Made by a program: the position numbers and the translations under genes | The notes under the pieces: generated by a model | Seen by the model: only the letters and a program-made list of their open reading frames with translations | Told to the model about the DNA's origin: nothing | The model's database searches: none | Source of the DNA: Candidatus Rifleibacteriota bacterium | Lineage (GTDB): Bacteria > Muiribacteriota > Ozemobacteria > Ozemobacterales > Ozemobacteraceae | Assembly: GCA_905236675.1 (NCBI GenBank) | Contig: CAJOND010000042.1 | Location: 1-37,740, forward strand | Reading direction: 5' to 3' | DNA length: 37,740 bases | Part shown: positions 23,708 to 32,344 of the stretch, piece by piece | Numbering within the stretch: position 1 is the first letter of the stretch | Layout: every line of letters starts with the position of its first letter

Positions 23708-25405
23708 ATGAAAAATTTACTAAAGATTCTTGTTGTTTTTGTTATTATCTTTGAAGCAGTGTCTTGTTGTGTGGCAGCTAATAACATTCAAACCAATAGA
23801 GTTGTAGTCACTTTTTCTCCTCTTGTTATAAACAACATTAATTGCACAGCCAGACTATTTGAGGTAATTTCCAAAACAGTAGAGGGGCATAAAGATTTAT
23901 CAGATAAACTCGAGGCTTCCGGTGCACTTTGGGCTATAAGTCAGAATCATTGCGGAATCCAAATTTGTATCAGTTCTCCAAAAACTCTGGAAGAACTTTA
24001 TCAGCTAGTAGATTTCTTTTTAACAACTGCCAGCAAAGATGTAGAAAATATTTTTAATTACAACAATCAGAATATAAAACCATTAGATAGATTATATCAG
24101 TTTATTGTTGAATCAAACGCTTCAACTTCAAAACCAGTTAGTATAAGATTTTATGATTCTTCTGGAAATGAAATAGAAAATTATTACAGTAACAAATTTG
24201 TAAAAAACGAGATTAATATTTATTCTGACTCGAGTGATAGCAATAATGACCTTTCCGATTCTGAAGAGAATAGTAACTTATCTTTAAAAGAAAATGATTT
24301 TATAAAAAACTATCAAAGTTTTTACGAAAGGGCTTATAAGAACAATCAGATTAATCCTAAGGTTCAAAATGTTTCTAAGCCAATTCTCGCTAATATTTTA
24401 GGCTGGAAAAAACTGACTCCTGAAACTTTTATTTCTGCGACCTTGATAAAAAATAGATTTATAACAGAAGACCCAAATAATAAAAGTTTTAAAATAGAGC
24501 TTTTTTATACGAATAATGGTTTATTTCTTGTCATATGCTGTGATGTTGATCAAGTAGATAAACTATATGATACTTATCTGAATATGTGTAAAAAGATAGA
24601 TTCGGCTCTTTCTGATATTAGTTCAAAAGAATGGGCTACATGGGCTGCAAAACTAGTTGAAGTTATGAAAAACGATAAGAGAGACTACAATAAAAAAGCA
24701 ATGTTTGAATCCTGGTATAAACACTGGTCTGGAATAGGTTTTGATAATATTTCATCTGCAAAACTGGAATTAAGAAAACCAGATTATACAAAAGAAATCC
24801 AAATCTTTTCATCACCATCTGAACATATTTTTAATTTATCTTCAGATGTTTTCCCTTCTATCTATGCATGTCATGATGAAAATTTTACAGATGGCGCAAA
24901 TGTAGCAGTATGTATTAAAGGACATAGAACAATCTTAGACAGTATAGAAAATCATATTACTACTTCTTTACATTTAAAAGTCCCGATTACAATAAATCAA
25001 AAACAAGAAGATAATATTCTTATTAGTTTTTATTGCCCAAACGAAAAGATTCCTGCATTTGTATCACGAATAAAAGCTTCTATTGCAAATCATTTATATT
25101 CAAAATTTAACATTACTGACCTAAAAAAATCAGTTAGAATAGGAGTAGCGGGGATTTCCTCTATTCCTGCTTACCAGTTGAATGGTTTGTTAACCCTTGG
25201 CTGGCCAACAAAATCTGGCAGATATAAATCTGAACCTGCTCAAGAAGCAGATTTGTATGCATTTGTTAAAAGTAGTAATTCTACTAATGATAAAAACTTT
25301 AAACTGAGGTGGGAAAGCATGACTTCTTCACCCCAGGATAAAGCAATTGTCTTAGCAATGCTGGCCTGTTATAATCTAACGATAGATTCTTGGAAAAGAG
25401 AATAA
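23708..25405 (+). CDS. Unknown exported protein, possibly M16-like fold
   Basis: A 565-residue protein with a signal peptide (1-24, LLKILVVFVIIFEAVSCCVA; C20/C21 could also be a lipid site). I do not recognise the family. Residues 45-110, RLFEVISKTVEGHKDLSDKL then GALWAISQNHCGIQICIS and LEELYQLVDFFLT, recall the alpha-beta layout of M16 (insulinase-type) domains. A similar pattern comes back near 400-510. No HxxEH zinc motif is present, so at most it would be an inactive relative. A Ser/Asp/Glu-rich linker lies near 175-200. GAGGAG precedes the ATG at 23708. Its stop lies ten bases from the convergent hutH stop, with no terminator between them. Confidence 0.7.
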   Translation: MKNLLKILVVFVIIFEAVSCCVAANNIQTNRVVVTFSPLVINNINCTARLFEVISKTVEGHKDLSDKLEASGALWAISQNHCGIQICISSPKTLEELYQLVDFFLTTASKDVENIFNYNNQNIKPLDRLYQFIVESNASTSKPVSIRFYDSSGNEIENYYSNKFVKNEINIYSDSSDSNNDLSDSEENSNLSLKENDFIKNYQSFYERAYKNNQINPKVQNVSKPILANILGWKKLTPETFISATLIKNRFITEDPNNKSFKIELFYTNNGLFLVICCDVDQVDKLYDTYLNMCKKIDSALSDISSKEWATWAAKLVEVMKNDKRDYNKKAMFESWYKHWSGIGFDNISSAKLELRKPDYTKEIQIFSSPSEHIFNLSSDVFPSIYACHDENFTDGANVAVCIKGHRTILDSIENHITTSLHLKVPITINQKQEDNILISFYCPNEKIPAFVSRIKASIANHLYSKFNITDLKKSVRIGVAGISSIPAYQLNGLLTLGWPTKSGRYKSEPAQEADLYAFVKSSNSTNDKNFKLRWESMTSSPQDKAIVLAMLACYNLTIDSWKRE

Positions 25406-25414
25406 GTTAAAATT

Positions 25415-26938
25415 TTAAACTAGTTTAACAAAGCGACCAACATAATCAAAAAGTTTATCGTTCCAAAGCAGATCTTTTGCTATTTTCAAATCAGGAGCTA
25501 ATATTCTGTCTTCCTGAAGAGCCGGGACTTTTTCTCTAAGTAAATTATAAGCTGCGTTGGTTCCTTTACCCATTTTTAATGGTCTTAGAAATTCATATGC
25601 CTGTGCAGCACTAAGCCATTCTATTGCCAGGACTTGAGCAGTATGTTCAATGATTTTCCCTGCTTTTCTTGAGGCGATACTTCCCATACTTACATGGTCT
25701 TCCTGATAAGCAGAAGTTGGAATAGAATCTACAGATGCAGGATGAGCCAAAACTTTGTTTTCACTTACTAATGCTGCTGCTGTGTATTGAATAATCATCA
25801 ATCCGGAATTGACTCCAGGATCAACAGTTAAAAACGGTTTCATTTCATTTATTAAAGGATTCAACAGCCTATCTATACGTCTTTCACTTATATCTGCTAG
25901 TTCTGACATTATAATTCCCAGAAAATCAGCAATATAAGCTATAGGCTGACCGTGAAAATGACCACCTGAAATGACTTTATCTTTACTTATAATAATAGGA
26001 TTGTCTGTTACTGAATTTATTTCTATTGTAAGTTGGTCTACTAGATGATTTAGGTTTTCTCTCGTGGCACCATGAACCTGGGGGATACAGCGAAGGCTGT
26101 AAGCATCTTGAACTTTGGAACATCCAGCATGACTTTCTCTTATTTCTGAATTTTCAATACAAGCTAGAACGTTTTGAGCAACTTGTGCCATACCTGGATA
26201 TGGACGTAAAGCTATAAATTCAGGATCAAATGGCTTTGTTGAGCCTTTGGACATTTCTAAGGTCATAGTTGCAATTATATCTGCGGACTTAGATATGTGC
26301 ATTGCTCTATATAGGGCAAGAGAAGTTACGCCTGCCATTACAGCAGTACCGTTAATAAGGGCTAGTCCTTCTTTTGCCTGAAGTGTTATCGGCTTTAAAC
26401 CAGCCTTTTCTATTTCTGGTAAGGCTGGAAGTCTTGTGTGACCATCATCTGCCAAAACTTCTCCTTCTCCCATTAAGACAAGCATTATGTGAGAAAGAGG
26501 GGCTAAATCGCCGGAACAACCTACTGAACCTTGCTGTGGTACATAAGGAGTAACGTTGCTATTTAATAATGCTACAAGAGCTTCGACTAATTCCGGTCTT
26601 ACTCCACTGACTCCGTGAAGCAATGAATTAATACGAACCGTTATAGCGGCACGAACGGCATCTTTTGAGTATGGTTCACCTACGCCTGTGGCATGGCTTC
26701 TGATTAAATTAGTTTGAAGTCTTTCAAGATCTTTCCTTTCAATACGGGTATTGCACAAATGACCAAAACCTGTTGTAATTCCATAAACTACTCTGTTTTC
26801 ATTTATTATTTGTTCAACAATTTCTCTTGAGGCTTTTACCCGTTCCATTGCTTCTTTTGAAACGGAGACTTTTTCCCCTTCTGCTGCAATACGGAAAATC
26901 TTTTCGATTGTTAAATCCATGCCATTAAGTTCAATCAT
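25415..26938 (-). CDS. hutH: Histidine ammonia-lyase, MIO triad Cys-Ser-Gly
   Basis: A 507-residue cytoplasmic enzyme converting L-histidine to urocanate and ammonia, the first step of histidine breakdown. Family motifs are clear: YGITTGFGHL (active Tyr region), LQTNLIRSHATGVGEP (the S-H pair favours histidine over tyrosine or phenylalanine), GSVGCSGDLAPLSH (self-forming MIO group), QDAYSLRCIPQVHGA and AYQEDHVSMG. The MIO triad is Cys-Ser-Gly (TGT-TCC-GGC), where the textbook enzyme has Ala-Ser-Gly. Length equals the usual 500-510. The ATG at 26938 has GGAAG upstream. No hutU, hutI or hutG gene is in the window, so the rest of the pathway is elsewhere or absent. Confidence 0.95.
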   Translation of the reverse strand: MIELNGMDLTIEKIFRIAAEGEKVSVSKEAMERVKASREIVEQIINENRVVYGITTGFGHLCNTRIERKDLERLQTNLIRSHATGVGEPYSKDAVRAAITVRINSLLHGVSGVRPELVEALVALLNSNVTPYVPQQGSVGCSGDLAPLSHIMLVLMGEGEVLADDGHTRLPALPEIEKAGLKPITLQAKEGLALINGTAVMAGVTSLALYRAMHISKSADIIATMTLEMSKGSTKPFDPEFIALRPYPGMAQVAQNVLACIENSEIRESHAGCSKVQDAYSLRCIPQVHGATRENLNHLVDQLTIEINSVTDNPIIISKDKVISGGHFHGQPIAYIADFLGIIMSELADISERRIDRLLNPLINEMKPFLTVDPGVNSGLMIIQYTAAALVSENKVLAHPASVDSIPTSAYQEDHVSMGSIASRKAGKIIEHTAQVLAIEWLSAAQAYEFLRPLKMGKGTNAAYNLLREKVPALQEDRILAPDLKIAKDLLWNDKLFDYVGRFVKLV

Positions 26939-26975
26939 TTACTTTTTACTTCCTGTTCCTTATTAAATTGCTTAT

Positions 26976-27005
26976 ATTTTAAGTTAGCTAATGCACATAT
27001 GTCAA
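26976..27005 (-). promoter_or_regulatory. Sigma-70 promoter for hutH
   Basis: On the - strand a perfect TTGACA (27005-27000), 18-bp spacer, TAAAAT (26981-26976), leaving about 30 leader bases before the ATG at 26938. Confidence 0.7.
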
Positions 27006-27033
27006 TCTTTGGAGCTGTTAATAATGCTCAAGT

Positions 27034-27594
27034 TTAACGATAATGATTATCTTTCCCTCGTTGTTGCGGACTTAAATATTGAGGTTGAGTCGTGGGATCC
27101 ACCAAGTCTTCTTTTATAAGAATTTCAACAATTTCGTTTGGTTGAAAAGGTGAAGATACAAAATTAGAATAAATATCACCCCAGTTTGTAGTTTTAATTT
27201 TGAATTTAGTCCATTTGTACCACCAGTTGTGATTTTGGCTGCCACCAGCAACTACTCTTTTTCTTTCTGCTACTCTAAAAGATTTGCCAGGTTGTATGAT
27301 AATCGGACCACGGTCTTCGAGCCAGTCTTCATTGGTAATGAATTTTCTGTGTATATGCCATGAATCTGCGGTAATAGCTTCTATGACTAATGGATTAACA
27401 AAATCATCGTTATAAACATCTACAAATTCTACTATACTGTATCTGCTGTAGCTGAGACGCAAAACATCCGCTCTTGCTATTACTCTTACAGGGGGAGGAT
27501 AATGTCGGGATTCTACTATATTTGCAGAAAATAAAAGAATAAAAACTGAAAAAAAAGCTGTTATCAAAACCTTGTTACTTGATAACTTTTTCAA
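27034..27594 (-). CDS. Unknown exported basic protein
   Basis: A 186-residue protein without a recognised family. Residues 1-29 are an export signal (VLITAFFSVFILLFSANIVES). The mature part is basic and aromatic, with beta-like stretches (DVLRLSYSRYSIVEFVDVYN, GPIIIQPGKSFRVAERKRVV, NHNWWYKWTKFKIKTTNWGD). This composition is compatible with a small periplasmic beta-sandwich. The start is TTG at 27594, overlapping the preceding stop as TTGA, with AAGGA six bases upstream, so translation is coupled. It is the third gene of the FloA unit, suggesting an envelope role. Confidence 0.7.
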   Translation of the reverse strand: MKKLSSNKVLITAFFSVFILLFSANIVESRHYPPPVRVIARADVLRLSYSRYSIVEFVDVYNDDFVNPLVIEAITADSWHIHRKFITNEDWLEDRGPIIIQPGKSFRVAERKRVVAGGSQNHNWWYKWTKFKIKTTNWGDIYSNFVSSPFQPNEIVEILIKEDLVDPTTQPQYLSPQQRGKDNHYR

Positions 27595-27839
27595 TTTTTA
27601 TCCTTCTGTTTCGCTTTGGCTATTGAAATAAGGTGCTGGTTTAGAGCAAGCATAGACATTAAGATGTCATAAGCTTCGGCTTTGCTCATATCTTCAAAAA
27701 GACCAATAGAAATATTTTTTCTAAAGACACGAAATTGAGCATCTGTCATGTGTTTGAGCAGATTAAGATCTTTTCTGTGCTGCCTATTCATGAACTCTAG
27801 TTGTTCAAGAGTAGGCTCTTCTGTATCAGTCGTCATCAC
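27591..27839 (-). CDS. Small helical protein in the floA operon
   Basis: An 82-residue soluble, mostly helical protein (LEQLEFMNRQHRKDLNLLKH, FEDMSKAEAYDILMSML) with no family I recognise. It begins at GTG 27839 or, more likely, ATG 27836 and overlaps the end of floA by 11-14 bases in another frame. It also overlaps the next gene's start by TTGA. Such double overlap means the three proteins are made together. It may be a FloA partner; this is inferred from position only. Confidence 0.65.
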   Translation of the reverse strand: MMTTDTEEPTLEQLEFMNRQHRKDLNLLKHMTDAQFRVFRKNISIGLFEDMSKAEAYDILMSMLALNQHLISIAKAKQKDKN

Positions 27840-28818
27840 CGAAGCCTAAACCAGAGCGGTTAGTGTTGTCTGTTAATAATCTTCTAGAGGAAACTTTGCG
27901 AGGACCTCTTTTTACTATTAGCTTGCCACTTCTGAAAGTTTCTGCAAGAGCTAAAGGAACTTTCATTTCTGATTCAACTAGTTTTGCTCTAGCTTCTTGT
28001 TCGGCAGCTTTATTTTCTTGAGTCAAAGCTTCAGCTGTTGCTCTTCTGCCTTCTGCCTTTGCTTCAGCAATTTGTTTGTCGGCTATAGCTTGAGCGTTCT
28101 TTAAAGCAGCTCCTATATTGCGGCCAACATCTATGTCGGCAACATCAAGAGATACGATGGTAAAAGCGGTACCTGAGTCAAGACCTGCTTGTAAAACATG
28201 CTTTGTTATTACATCAGGACTCTTTAAAACTTCAGAATGAGATTTAGACGAACCAATCGCAGAAACAATACCTTCACCAACTCTGGCCAAAATAGTATCT
28301 TCTCCTGCACCACCAATAATCGTATTTAAATTAGCTTTAACAGTAATATTGATTCTTACTTTAAGTTCAACACCGTCCTTGGCTACTGCCTGGATTTCTG
28401 GAGCAACAAGAACTCTTGGTGTTACACACATATTAACGGCTTGATTAACATCACGACCTGCCAAATCTATTGCTGCTGCCTGATCAAAATCAAGATTCAG
28501 TTTAGATTTATTAGCACTGATGATTGCTTGAATAACATTGTTTATATGTCCGTTCGTGAGAGCATGAATTTCTAATTTATCTAAAGTAATAGGAATACCA
28601 GCTTTTCTTGCTCTGATATATGTTTCTACTATTTCTGGTACAGTACTTATTCCTTCTCTTTGTCTAAGCTTCATGCCTAATAATTGAAGCGCAGGAACCC
28701 CGTAGCCAGATAATCTTAATTGCCACCAAATGCCCCATGGAATCAGCTTTAATATATTAAAAAGTATTATTAAACCTATAAATACAAAAACAATAGCTAC
28801 TATAGTTAATTGATTCAT
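27826..28818 (-). CDS. floA: Flotillin-like protein FloA
   Basis: A 330-residue bacterial flotillin that organises membrane microdomains and affects envelope assembly. An N-terminal hairpin span (5-28, VAIVFVFIGLIILFNILKLI) anchors it on the inner face. The family-specific core is very well kept: RLSGYGVPALQLLGMKLR, AIDLAGRDVNQAVNMCVTPR, NTIIGGAGEDTILARVGEGI and FTIVSLDVADIDVGRNIGA, followed by an Ala/Glu-rich coiled coil (about 235-290). Length equals Bacillus subtilis YqfA/FloA (331). The C-terminal tail after ETFRSGKL is basic and then acidic (ends GLGFGDDD), unlike the usual MDYY..N tail. GGAGA precedes the ATG. No NfeD gene is adjacent, unlike in Bacillus. Confidence 0.95.
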   Translation of the reverse strand: MNQLTIVAIVFVFIGLIILFNILKLIPWGIWWQLRLSGYGVPALQLLGMKLRQREGISTVPEIVETYIRARKAGIPITLDKLEIHALTNGHINNVIQAIISANKSKLNLDFDQAAAIDLAGRDVNQAVNMCVTPRVLVAPEIQAVAKDGVELKVRINITVKANLNTIIGGAGEDTILARVGEGIVSAIGSSKSHSEVLKSPDVITKHVLQAGLDSGTAFTIVSLDVADIDVGRNIGAALKNAQAIADKQIAEAKAEGRRATAEALTQENKAAEQEARAKLVESEMKVPLALAETFRSGKLIVKRGPRKVSSRRLLTDNTNRSGLGFGDDD

Positions 28819-28887
28819 TCGGATTTATCTCCATTAAAAACCTTTTATTTTATCCTATATTAATTTTTTTATATCTTCAAGCATTTA

Positions 28888-30123
28888 TTATTTATTTTCG
28901 TTTAAAAGTTTTTGTTTTTCAACTGGAATTTGAATACTTGGCGATTTTACTGTTACTCTTTCTTCATTTTTTTTATTGGCTATAGTTGTTTGGAAAAGCA
29001 TGATTGTGTAACAAATATAGATAGCGAGGAAGAAAGCCCCTTCTTGTCTTGATATTTTCATATCTGTTATTGTTATTGGAAGAAGTATGAGAGCAACAAC
29101 TACCATTATAGGAATATGAAGTGAAAGCATTTCTGCTGAAACGCTAAGCTGAGGAGAAGGATTGACTGGAGAGAAATAGGGTACTACTGCTGCAGTTCCA
29201 ACTATAGCTGTTATGTTAAAAATGTTAGAACCTAGAACATTTCCTATGGACAAATCAGATTGTCCTTTTTTTGCCGCAACAATAGAGGTTGCTAGTTCTG
29301 GAAGCGAGGTTCCTATTGCTACTAGAGTAAGACCTATTATTTCACTGCTGATTCCGATAGCTGTGGCAATATTTATAGCTCCTTTAACGAGAAGCTCAGA
29401 TCCTATTACCATGCCGACTAATCCCACAAGAATAAAAAGAAGATTAGCTCCGATCGAATGATTTTTTTCTTCTTCTTTCGGTTTTTCCTGATCGTTTTTA
29501 TTTTCTTCTTTGTTTTCTACTACTTGTTTTTCTACTTCATTAGAGTTGTTTTCAATTGCTTTTATTTCTGTTTCATTGCTATTAGATGTCGTTTTAGAAT
29601 TGTTTCTTTTATTCTTTTTTTGCATTATGAAACGGCTGACTTCTTCTTCGTATTCTTCGGATAGCTTTGTTTCCCGTTTACCTATGACATAGCTCATAAT
29701 ATTGTAAACAATAAATATTGCTAAAAGTATTAAACCTTCGCTGACTGTTATTGCAGAACCAGTCTTAGCAAAAATCCATGCTAAAGCAGTTACTGCAATC
29801 ATAATGGGTACTTCGCGCTTAACCATTTCTTTTGTTCCATTTATTGGGAGAATTATAGCAGTAATACCCAAAATCAAAGCTATGTTCATTATATTGGAAC
29901 CAACTACGTTCCCAAGAGACAAAGCAGGATTCCCTTTTATAGATGAATTAAGACTGACTACAAATTCAGGTAAGGAAGTTCCCGCTGCTACGATTGTGAG
30001 TCCTATTATCATTTTGCTAACACCGAAGCTTAAAGCAAGATTTGAAGCAGACTCAACCAATTTGTCGGCGGAGTAAACCAGTATAGCAAGACCTATTACA
30101 CAAAGAAGCAAATCTATAAACAT
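28888..30123 (-). CDS. Calcium/sodium antiporter, YrbG family
   Basis: A 411-residue inner-membrane exchanger of the CaCA family, expected to extrude Ca2+ against Na+ or H+. Both inverted alpha repeats are plain: AAGTSLPEFVVSLNSSIKGN with LGNVVGSNIMNIALILG in the first half, and AIGTSLPELATSIVAAKKGQ with IGNVLGSNIFNI in the second. Ten spans are arranged five plus five. The central cytoplasmic loop (about 160-225) is unusually long and charged with Asn/Lys/Glu runs (ENKEENKNDQEKPKEEEKNH), so the protein exceeds the usual 320-350 residues. No clear Shine-Dalgarno precedes the ATG at 30123. Confidence 0.93.
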   Translation of the reverse strand: MFIDLLLCVIGLAILVYSADKLVESASNLALSFGVSKMIIGLTIVAAGTSLPEFVVSLNSSIKGNPALSLGNVVGSNIMNIALILGITAIILPINGTKEMVKREVPIMIAVTALAWIFAKTGSAITVSEGLILLAIFIVYNIMSYVIGKRETKLSEEYEEEVSRFIMQKKNKRNNSKTTSNSNETEIKAIENNSNEVEKQVVENKEENKNDQEKPKEEEKNHSIGANLLFILVGLVGMVIGSELLVKGAINIATAIGISSEIIGLTLVAIGTSLPELATSIVAAKKGQSDLSIGNVLGSNIFNITAIVGTAAVVPYFSPVNPSPQLSVSAEMLSLHIPIMVVVALILLPITITDMKISRQEGAFFLAIYICYTIMLFQTTIANKKNEERVTVKSPSIQIPVEKQKLLNENK

Positions 30124-30195
30124 ATAAAGAATTAATAACTCACTTTCAAAACGTTTAATGAGGCTATATATATACTATATTTAATTCTAAAAATC

Positions 30196-30227
30196 AAACG
30201 GTCTAGCTGTATTTAGCTAGACCGTTT
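30196..30227 (-). terminator. Terminator behind tRNA-Gln
   Basis: A perfect 13-bp stem AAACGGTCTAGCT (30196-30208) / AGCTAGACCGTTT (30215-30227) with a six-base loop. On the - strand it is followed by GATTTTT, so it ends the tRNA transcript. Confidence 0.85.
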
Positions 30228-30230
30228 AAG

Positions 30231-30301
30231 CTGGGGTACAGGGATTCGAACCCCAATAGACAGTTCCAGAGACTGTTGTCCTGCCATTAGACGATACCCC
30301 A
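30231..30301 (-). tRNA. tRNA-Gln (anticodon CUG)
   Basis: A 71-nt cloverleaf on the - strand. The acceptor stem TGGGGTA pairs with TACCCCA; the anticodon stem ACAGT/ACTGT encloses the loop CTCTGGA with anticodon CTG; the T arm is TTGGGGTTCGAATCCCTGT-like with the GTTCGAAT loop. The discriminator base is G and CCA is not encoded. It reads CAG codons. A terminator hairpin follows within four bases. Confidence 0.95.
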
Positions 30302-30387
30302 AAATAAGTCAGATGACTTTATTGGATATTTATATTACCATTTTCTATCTTATCTGTCAATATATCAAAAAACAATTATTATTTACT

Positions 30388-31761
30388 TTATTCTTTTTCC
30401 TTTTTAAAATTAAAAAGTAAACAACCTAAGAACATGAGCGAAGGTAAATAAATAATAGTTATTCGCAGAAATGATGTACTAAGATGCCATAACAAATCAT
30501 GGGGGGTTATTAAATAAACAAAAATATAAATCAGGTACATTAATAAAATGTTAATAAATAGGTATTTGTATTTCTTATATTTTTTATCAGTAAATCCTAA
30601 AAGTAAGTATATCGGAATAAAAAGAATCCAAAAATTTTGTTTTATAAACCACCAGATATAAATATTTATTAATTTATATCTTTCAAAATCAAATATTTGT
30701 TTCAATCTTCCCCAAAAACCGAATACTATATCGTTTTCACTCTTTGCAAAATATTTTACAAATAAAACAGATATAAAAATAGGTAATGAAGCTAATATTA
30801 GTCTTAAAAAATTTTTTATTGAAGAAATAAAATTATTATCTTTCTTGTAAAGACTATAAAAAATTAATAAACAATAACTTAAATACCATGGAATTCCTTC
30901 GTTTTTTATCCAAATGCATAAACAGGCAAAGAACATTCCAATCCAGGGTAGATTTTTGTTTCTCCTGTTCCATATTATAAACTCATATAAAGAAACGAGA
31001 ATAAATACGGCTAAAGGAATATCTGCATACTGCATACATCCATAAAAGATAATTTGTGGTGAATAAGTAAGAATACATATTGCTAAAACAGAATAATATT
31101 TATTTTTTAATCTTTTAAGATATAAATAGGTTAAAAAAAATGTGATAATAGTAAAAAAACATGAAAAAAACATGGGTATTATCGTATCTGTTTTACCCAC
31201 AAAGTTAAAGCTTCTAGCTATTATACAAGATAGAAAAAGAGGATAATCACGATGTGAATAATCGAAAGTATCAAAATACATTCGATTCCATTCTTCGTTA
31301 CCAATAGACAAAAACTTTGCTCTGAAATTCCACATGGCTAATGCATCCCATGTACCATCAGGATACCTTAAACATTTAACCAAACATAGAACGGCAATAA
31401 AACCAAATAGTATTACTGTCATATAATTTATAAGCCGTCTTTGCGCTTTACGTGGTTTTTTGTTTTCAGTAGTATGGATAATAGGAAAAGAAGTTGTTTT
31501 TCTCCCTTTTTTTATCCATAAAAATAAATAAATTATAAAAACAAAACATGTCTCTACTACATGATAATTAGAATTATAACCATTTGATGATATTGTGTAA
31601 AACCAAAAGAAAATGCTTGTAAAAGCTAAGCCTAAAAGAAAACTATGTGTCATTGATATTATATTGTGTTTTTCTTTTGGATGACAATAATATATATATA
31701 TGATTCGTCCAAAGAAATAAGCATTCAGAAATGCAAGAAAAAACCTAATAAAATATAACAT
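30388..31761 (-). CDS. GT-C type membrane glycosyltransferase (PMT/GT39-like)
   Basis: A 457-residue polytopic protein with about ten to twelve spans. In the first large loop it has PDGTWDALAMWNFRAKFL and, 30 residues later, DYSHRDYPLFLS, the Asp-containing pattern of GT-C enzymes that move sugar from a lipid carrier to acceptors on the outer face of the membrane. Later parts (CMQYADIPLAVFILVSLYEF, CIWIKNEGIPWYL) fit the same group, though the exact family is not certain. The stop of the upstream gene and this ATG overlap as TGATG (31763-31759), so the ATG at 31761 is preferred to the TTG at 31764. Very AT-rich. Confidence 0.7.
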   Translation of the reverse strand: MLYFIRFFLAFLNAYFFGRIIYIYYCHPKEKHNIISMTHSFLLGLAFTSIFFWFYTISSNGYNSNYHVVETCFVFIIYLFLWIKKGRKTTSFPIIHTTENKKPRKAQRRLINYMTVILFGFIAVLCLVKCLRYPDGTWDALAMWNFRAKFLSIGNEEWNRMYFDTFDYSHRDYPLFLSCIIARSFNFVGKTDTIIPMFFSCFFTIITFFLTYLYLKRLKNKYYSVLAICILTYSPQIIFYGCMQYADIPLAVFILVSLYEFIIWNRRNKNLPWIGMFFACLCIWIKNEGIPWYLSYCLLIFYSLYKKDNNFISSIKNFLRLILASLPIFISVLFVKYFAKSENDIVFGFWGRLKQIFDFERYKLINIYIWWFIKQNFWILFIPIYLLLGFTDKKYKKYKYLFINILLMYLIYIFVYLITPHDLLWHLSTSFLRITIIYLPSLMFLGCLLFNFKKEKE

Positions 31762-32189
31762 CAATCTATTCTTTCTAATAAAGCAAAATATTCAAATATA
31801 TCTTTTTCTATAAGCCGATATTTCTTTTTCCTTTGACAAAAATCGGTTAATTGTTCTGGAGAAGTATAATAATAGATTATTTTTTTATTGTATCCATTTT
31901 TTTCTAGAATAGTCGGAACTATCATATATTGAAAACATATAAAAACAATATCTAATCCTTTTTCGTAATCTGGTGAAGTATCTTTTAAATTATACCAACC
32001 CAAATTAGAACAAGATTTTATTTTTAGAACTGATTGATTATTTGTCTGCTTAGTTAAATTAAAGCTCTCGAATTGTTCTTTGCCTAATTCTGTTTTTATC
32101 CTAAAAGCTAAAATACAAATAGTAATAAACATAAAAAGTAATATTAAAAATTTTATTATTTTAATTCTATTTATTATGTTTTTTTCCAT
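31761..32189 (-). CDS. Single-span membrane protein coupled to the GT-C gene
   Basis: A 142-residue protein with one N-terminal span (10-30, IKIIKFLILLFMFITICILA) and a soluble remainder, probably in the periplasm, with GLDIVFICFQYMIVPTILEK and IIYYYTSPEQLTDFCQR. I do not recognise a family. Soluble parts like this often form the C-terminal half of GT-C transferases, so it may be a split-off accessory domain of the next gene, to which it is coupled by a TGATG overlap. A TATAAT box on the - strand (32213-32208) lies about 19 bases before the ATG; no Shine-Dalgarno is visible. Confidence 0.65.
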   Translation of the reverse strand: MEKNIINRIKIIKFLILLFMFITICILAFRIKTELGKEQFESFNLTKQTNNQSVLKIKSCSNLGWYNLKDTSPDYEKGLDIVFICFQYMIVPTILEKNGYNKKIIYYYTSPEQLTDFCQRKKKYRLIEKDIFEYFALLERID

Positions 32190-32307
32190 AAATAATTAAT
32201 AAAGTCTATTATATTTTTGCACCATAATAGTATTTTAGTTGGTAAAAAGCAATTTTTTCCCTTTTAAATGTTGGGTAAACAAATTAATAATAATTATATA
32301 TTTATGA

Positions 32308-32336
32308 TTGACTTATTTTTTTGCTTATAACATAAT
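32308..32336 (+). promoter_or_regulatory. Sigma-70 promoter giving a nearly leaderless mRNA
   Basis: TTGACT (32308-32313), 17-bp spacer, CATAAT (32331-32336). The ATG at 32345 lies nine bases after the -10, and no Shine-Dalgarno is present; transcription would start within two or three bases of the ATG. Confidence 0.65.
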
Positions 32337-32344
32337 TGAACATT

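Noticed and set aside
29213..30076. Several + strand open frames inside the antiporter gene
   Set aside because: They are antisense shadows of the strongly supported CaCA antiporter, with Phe/Ser-rich low-complexity products.
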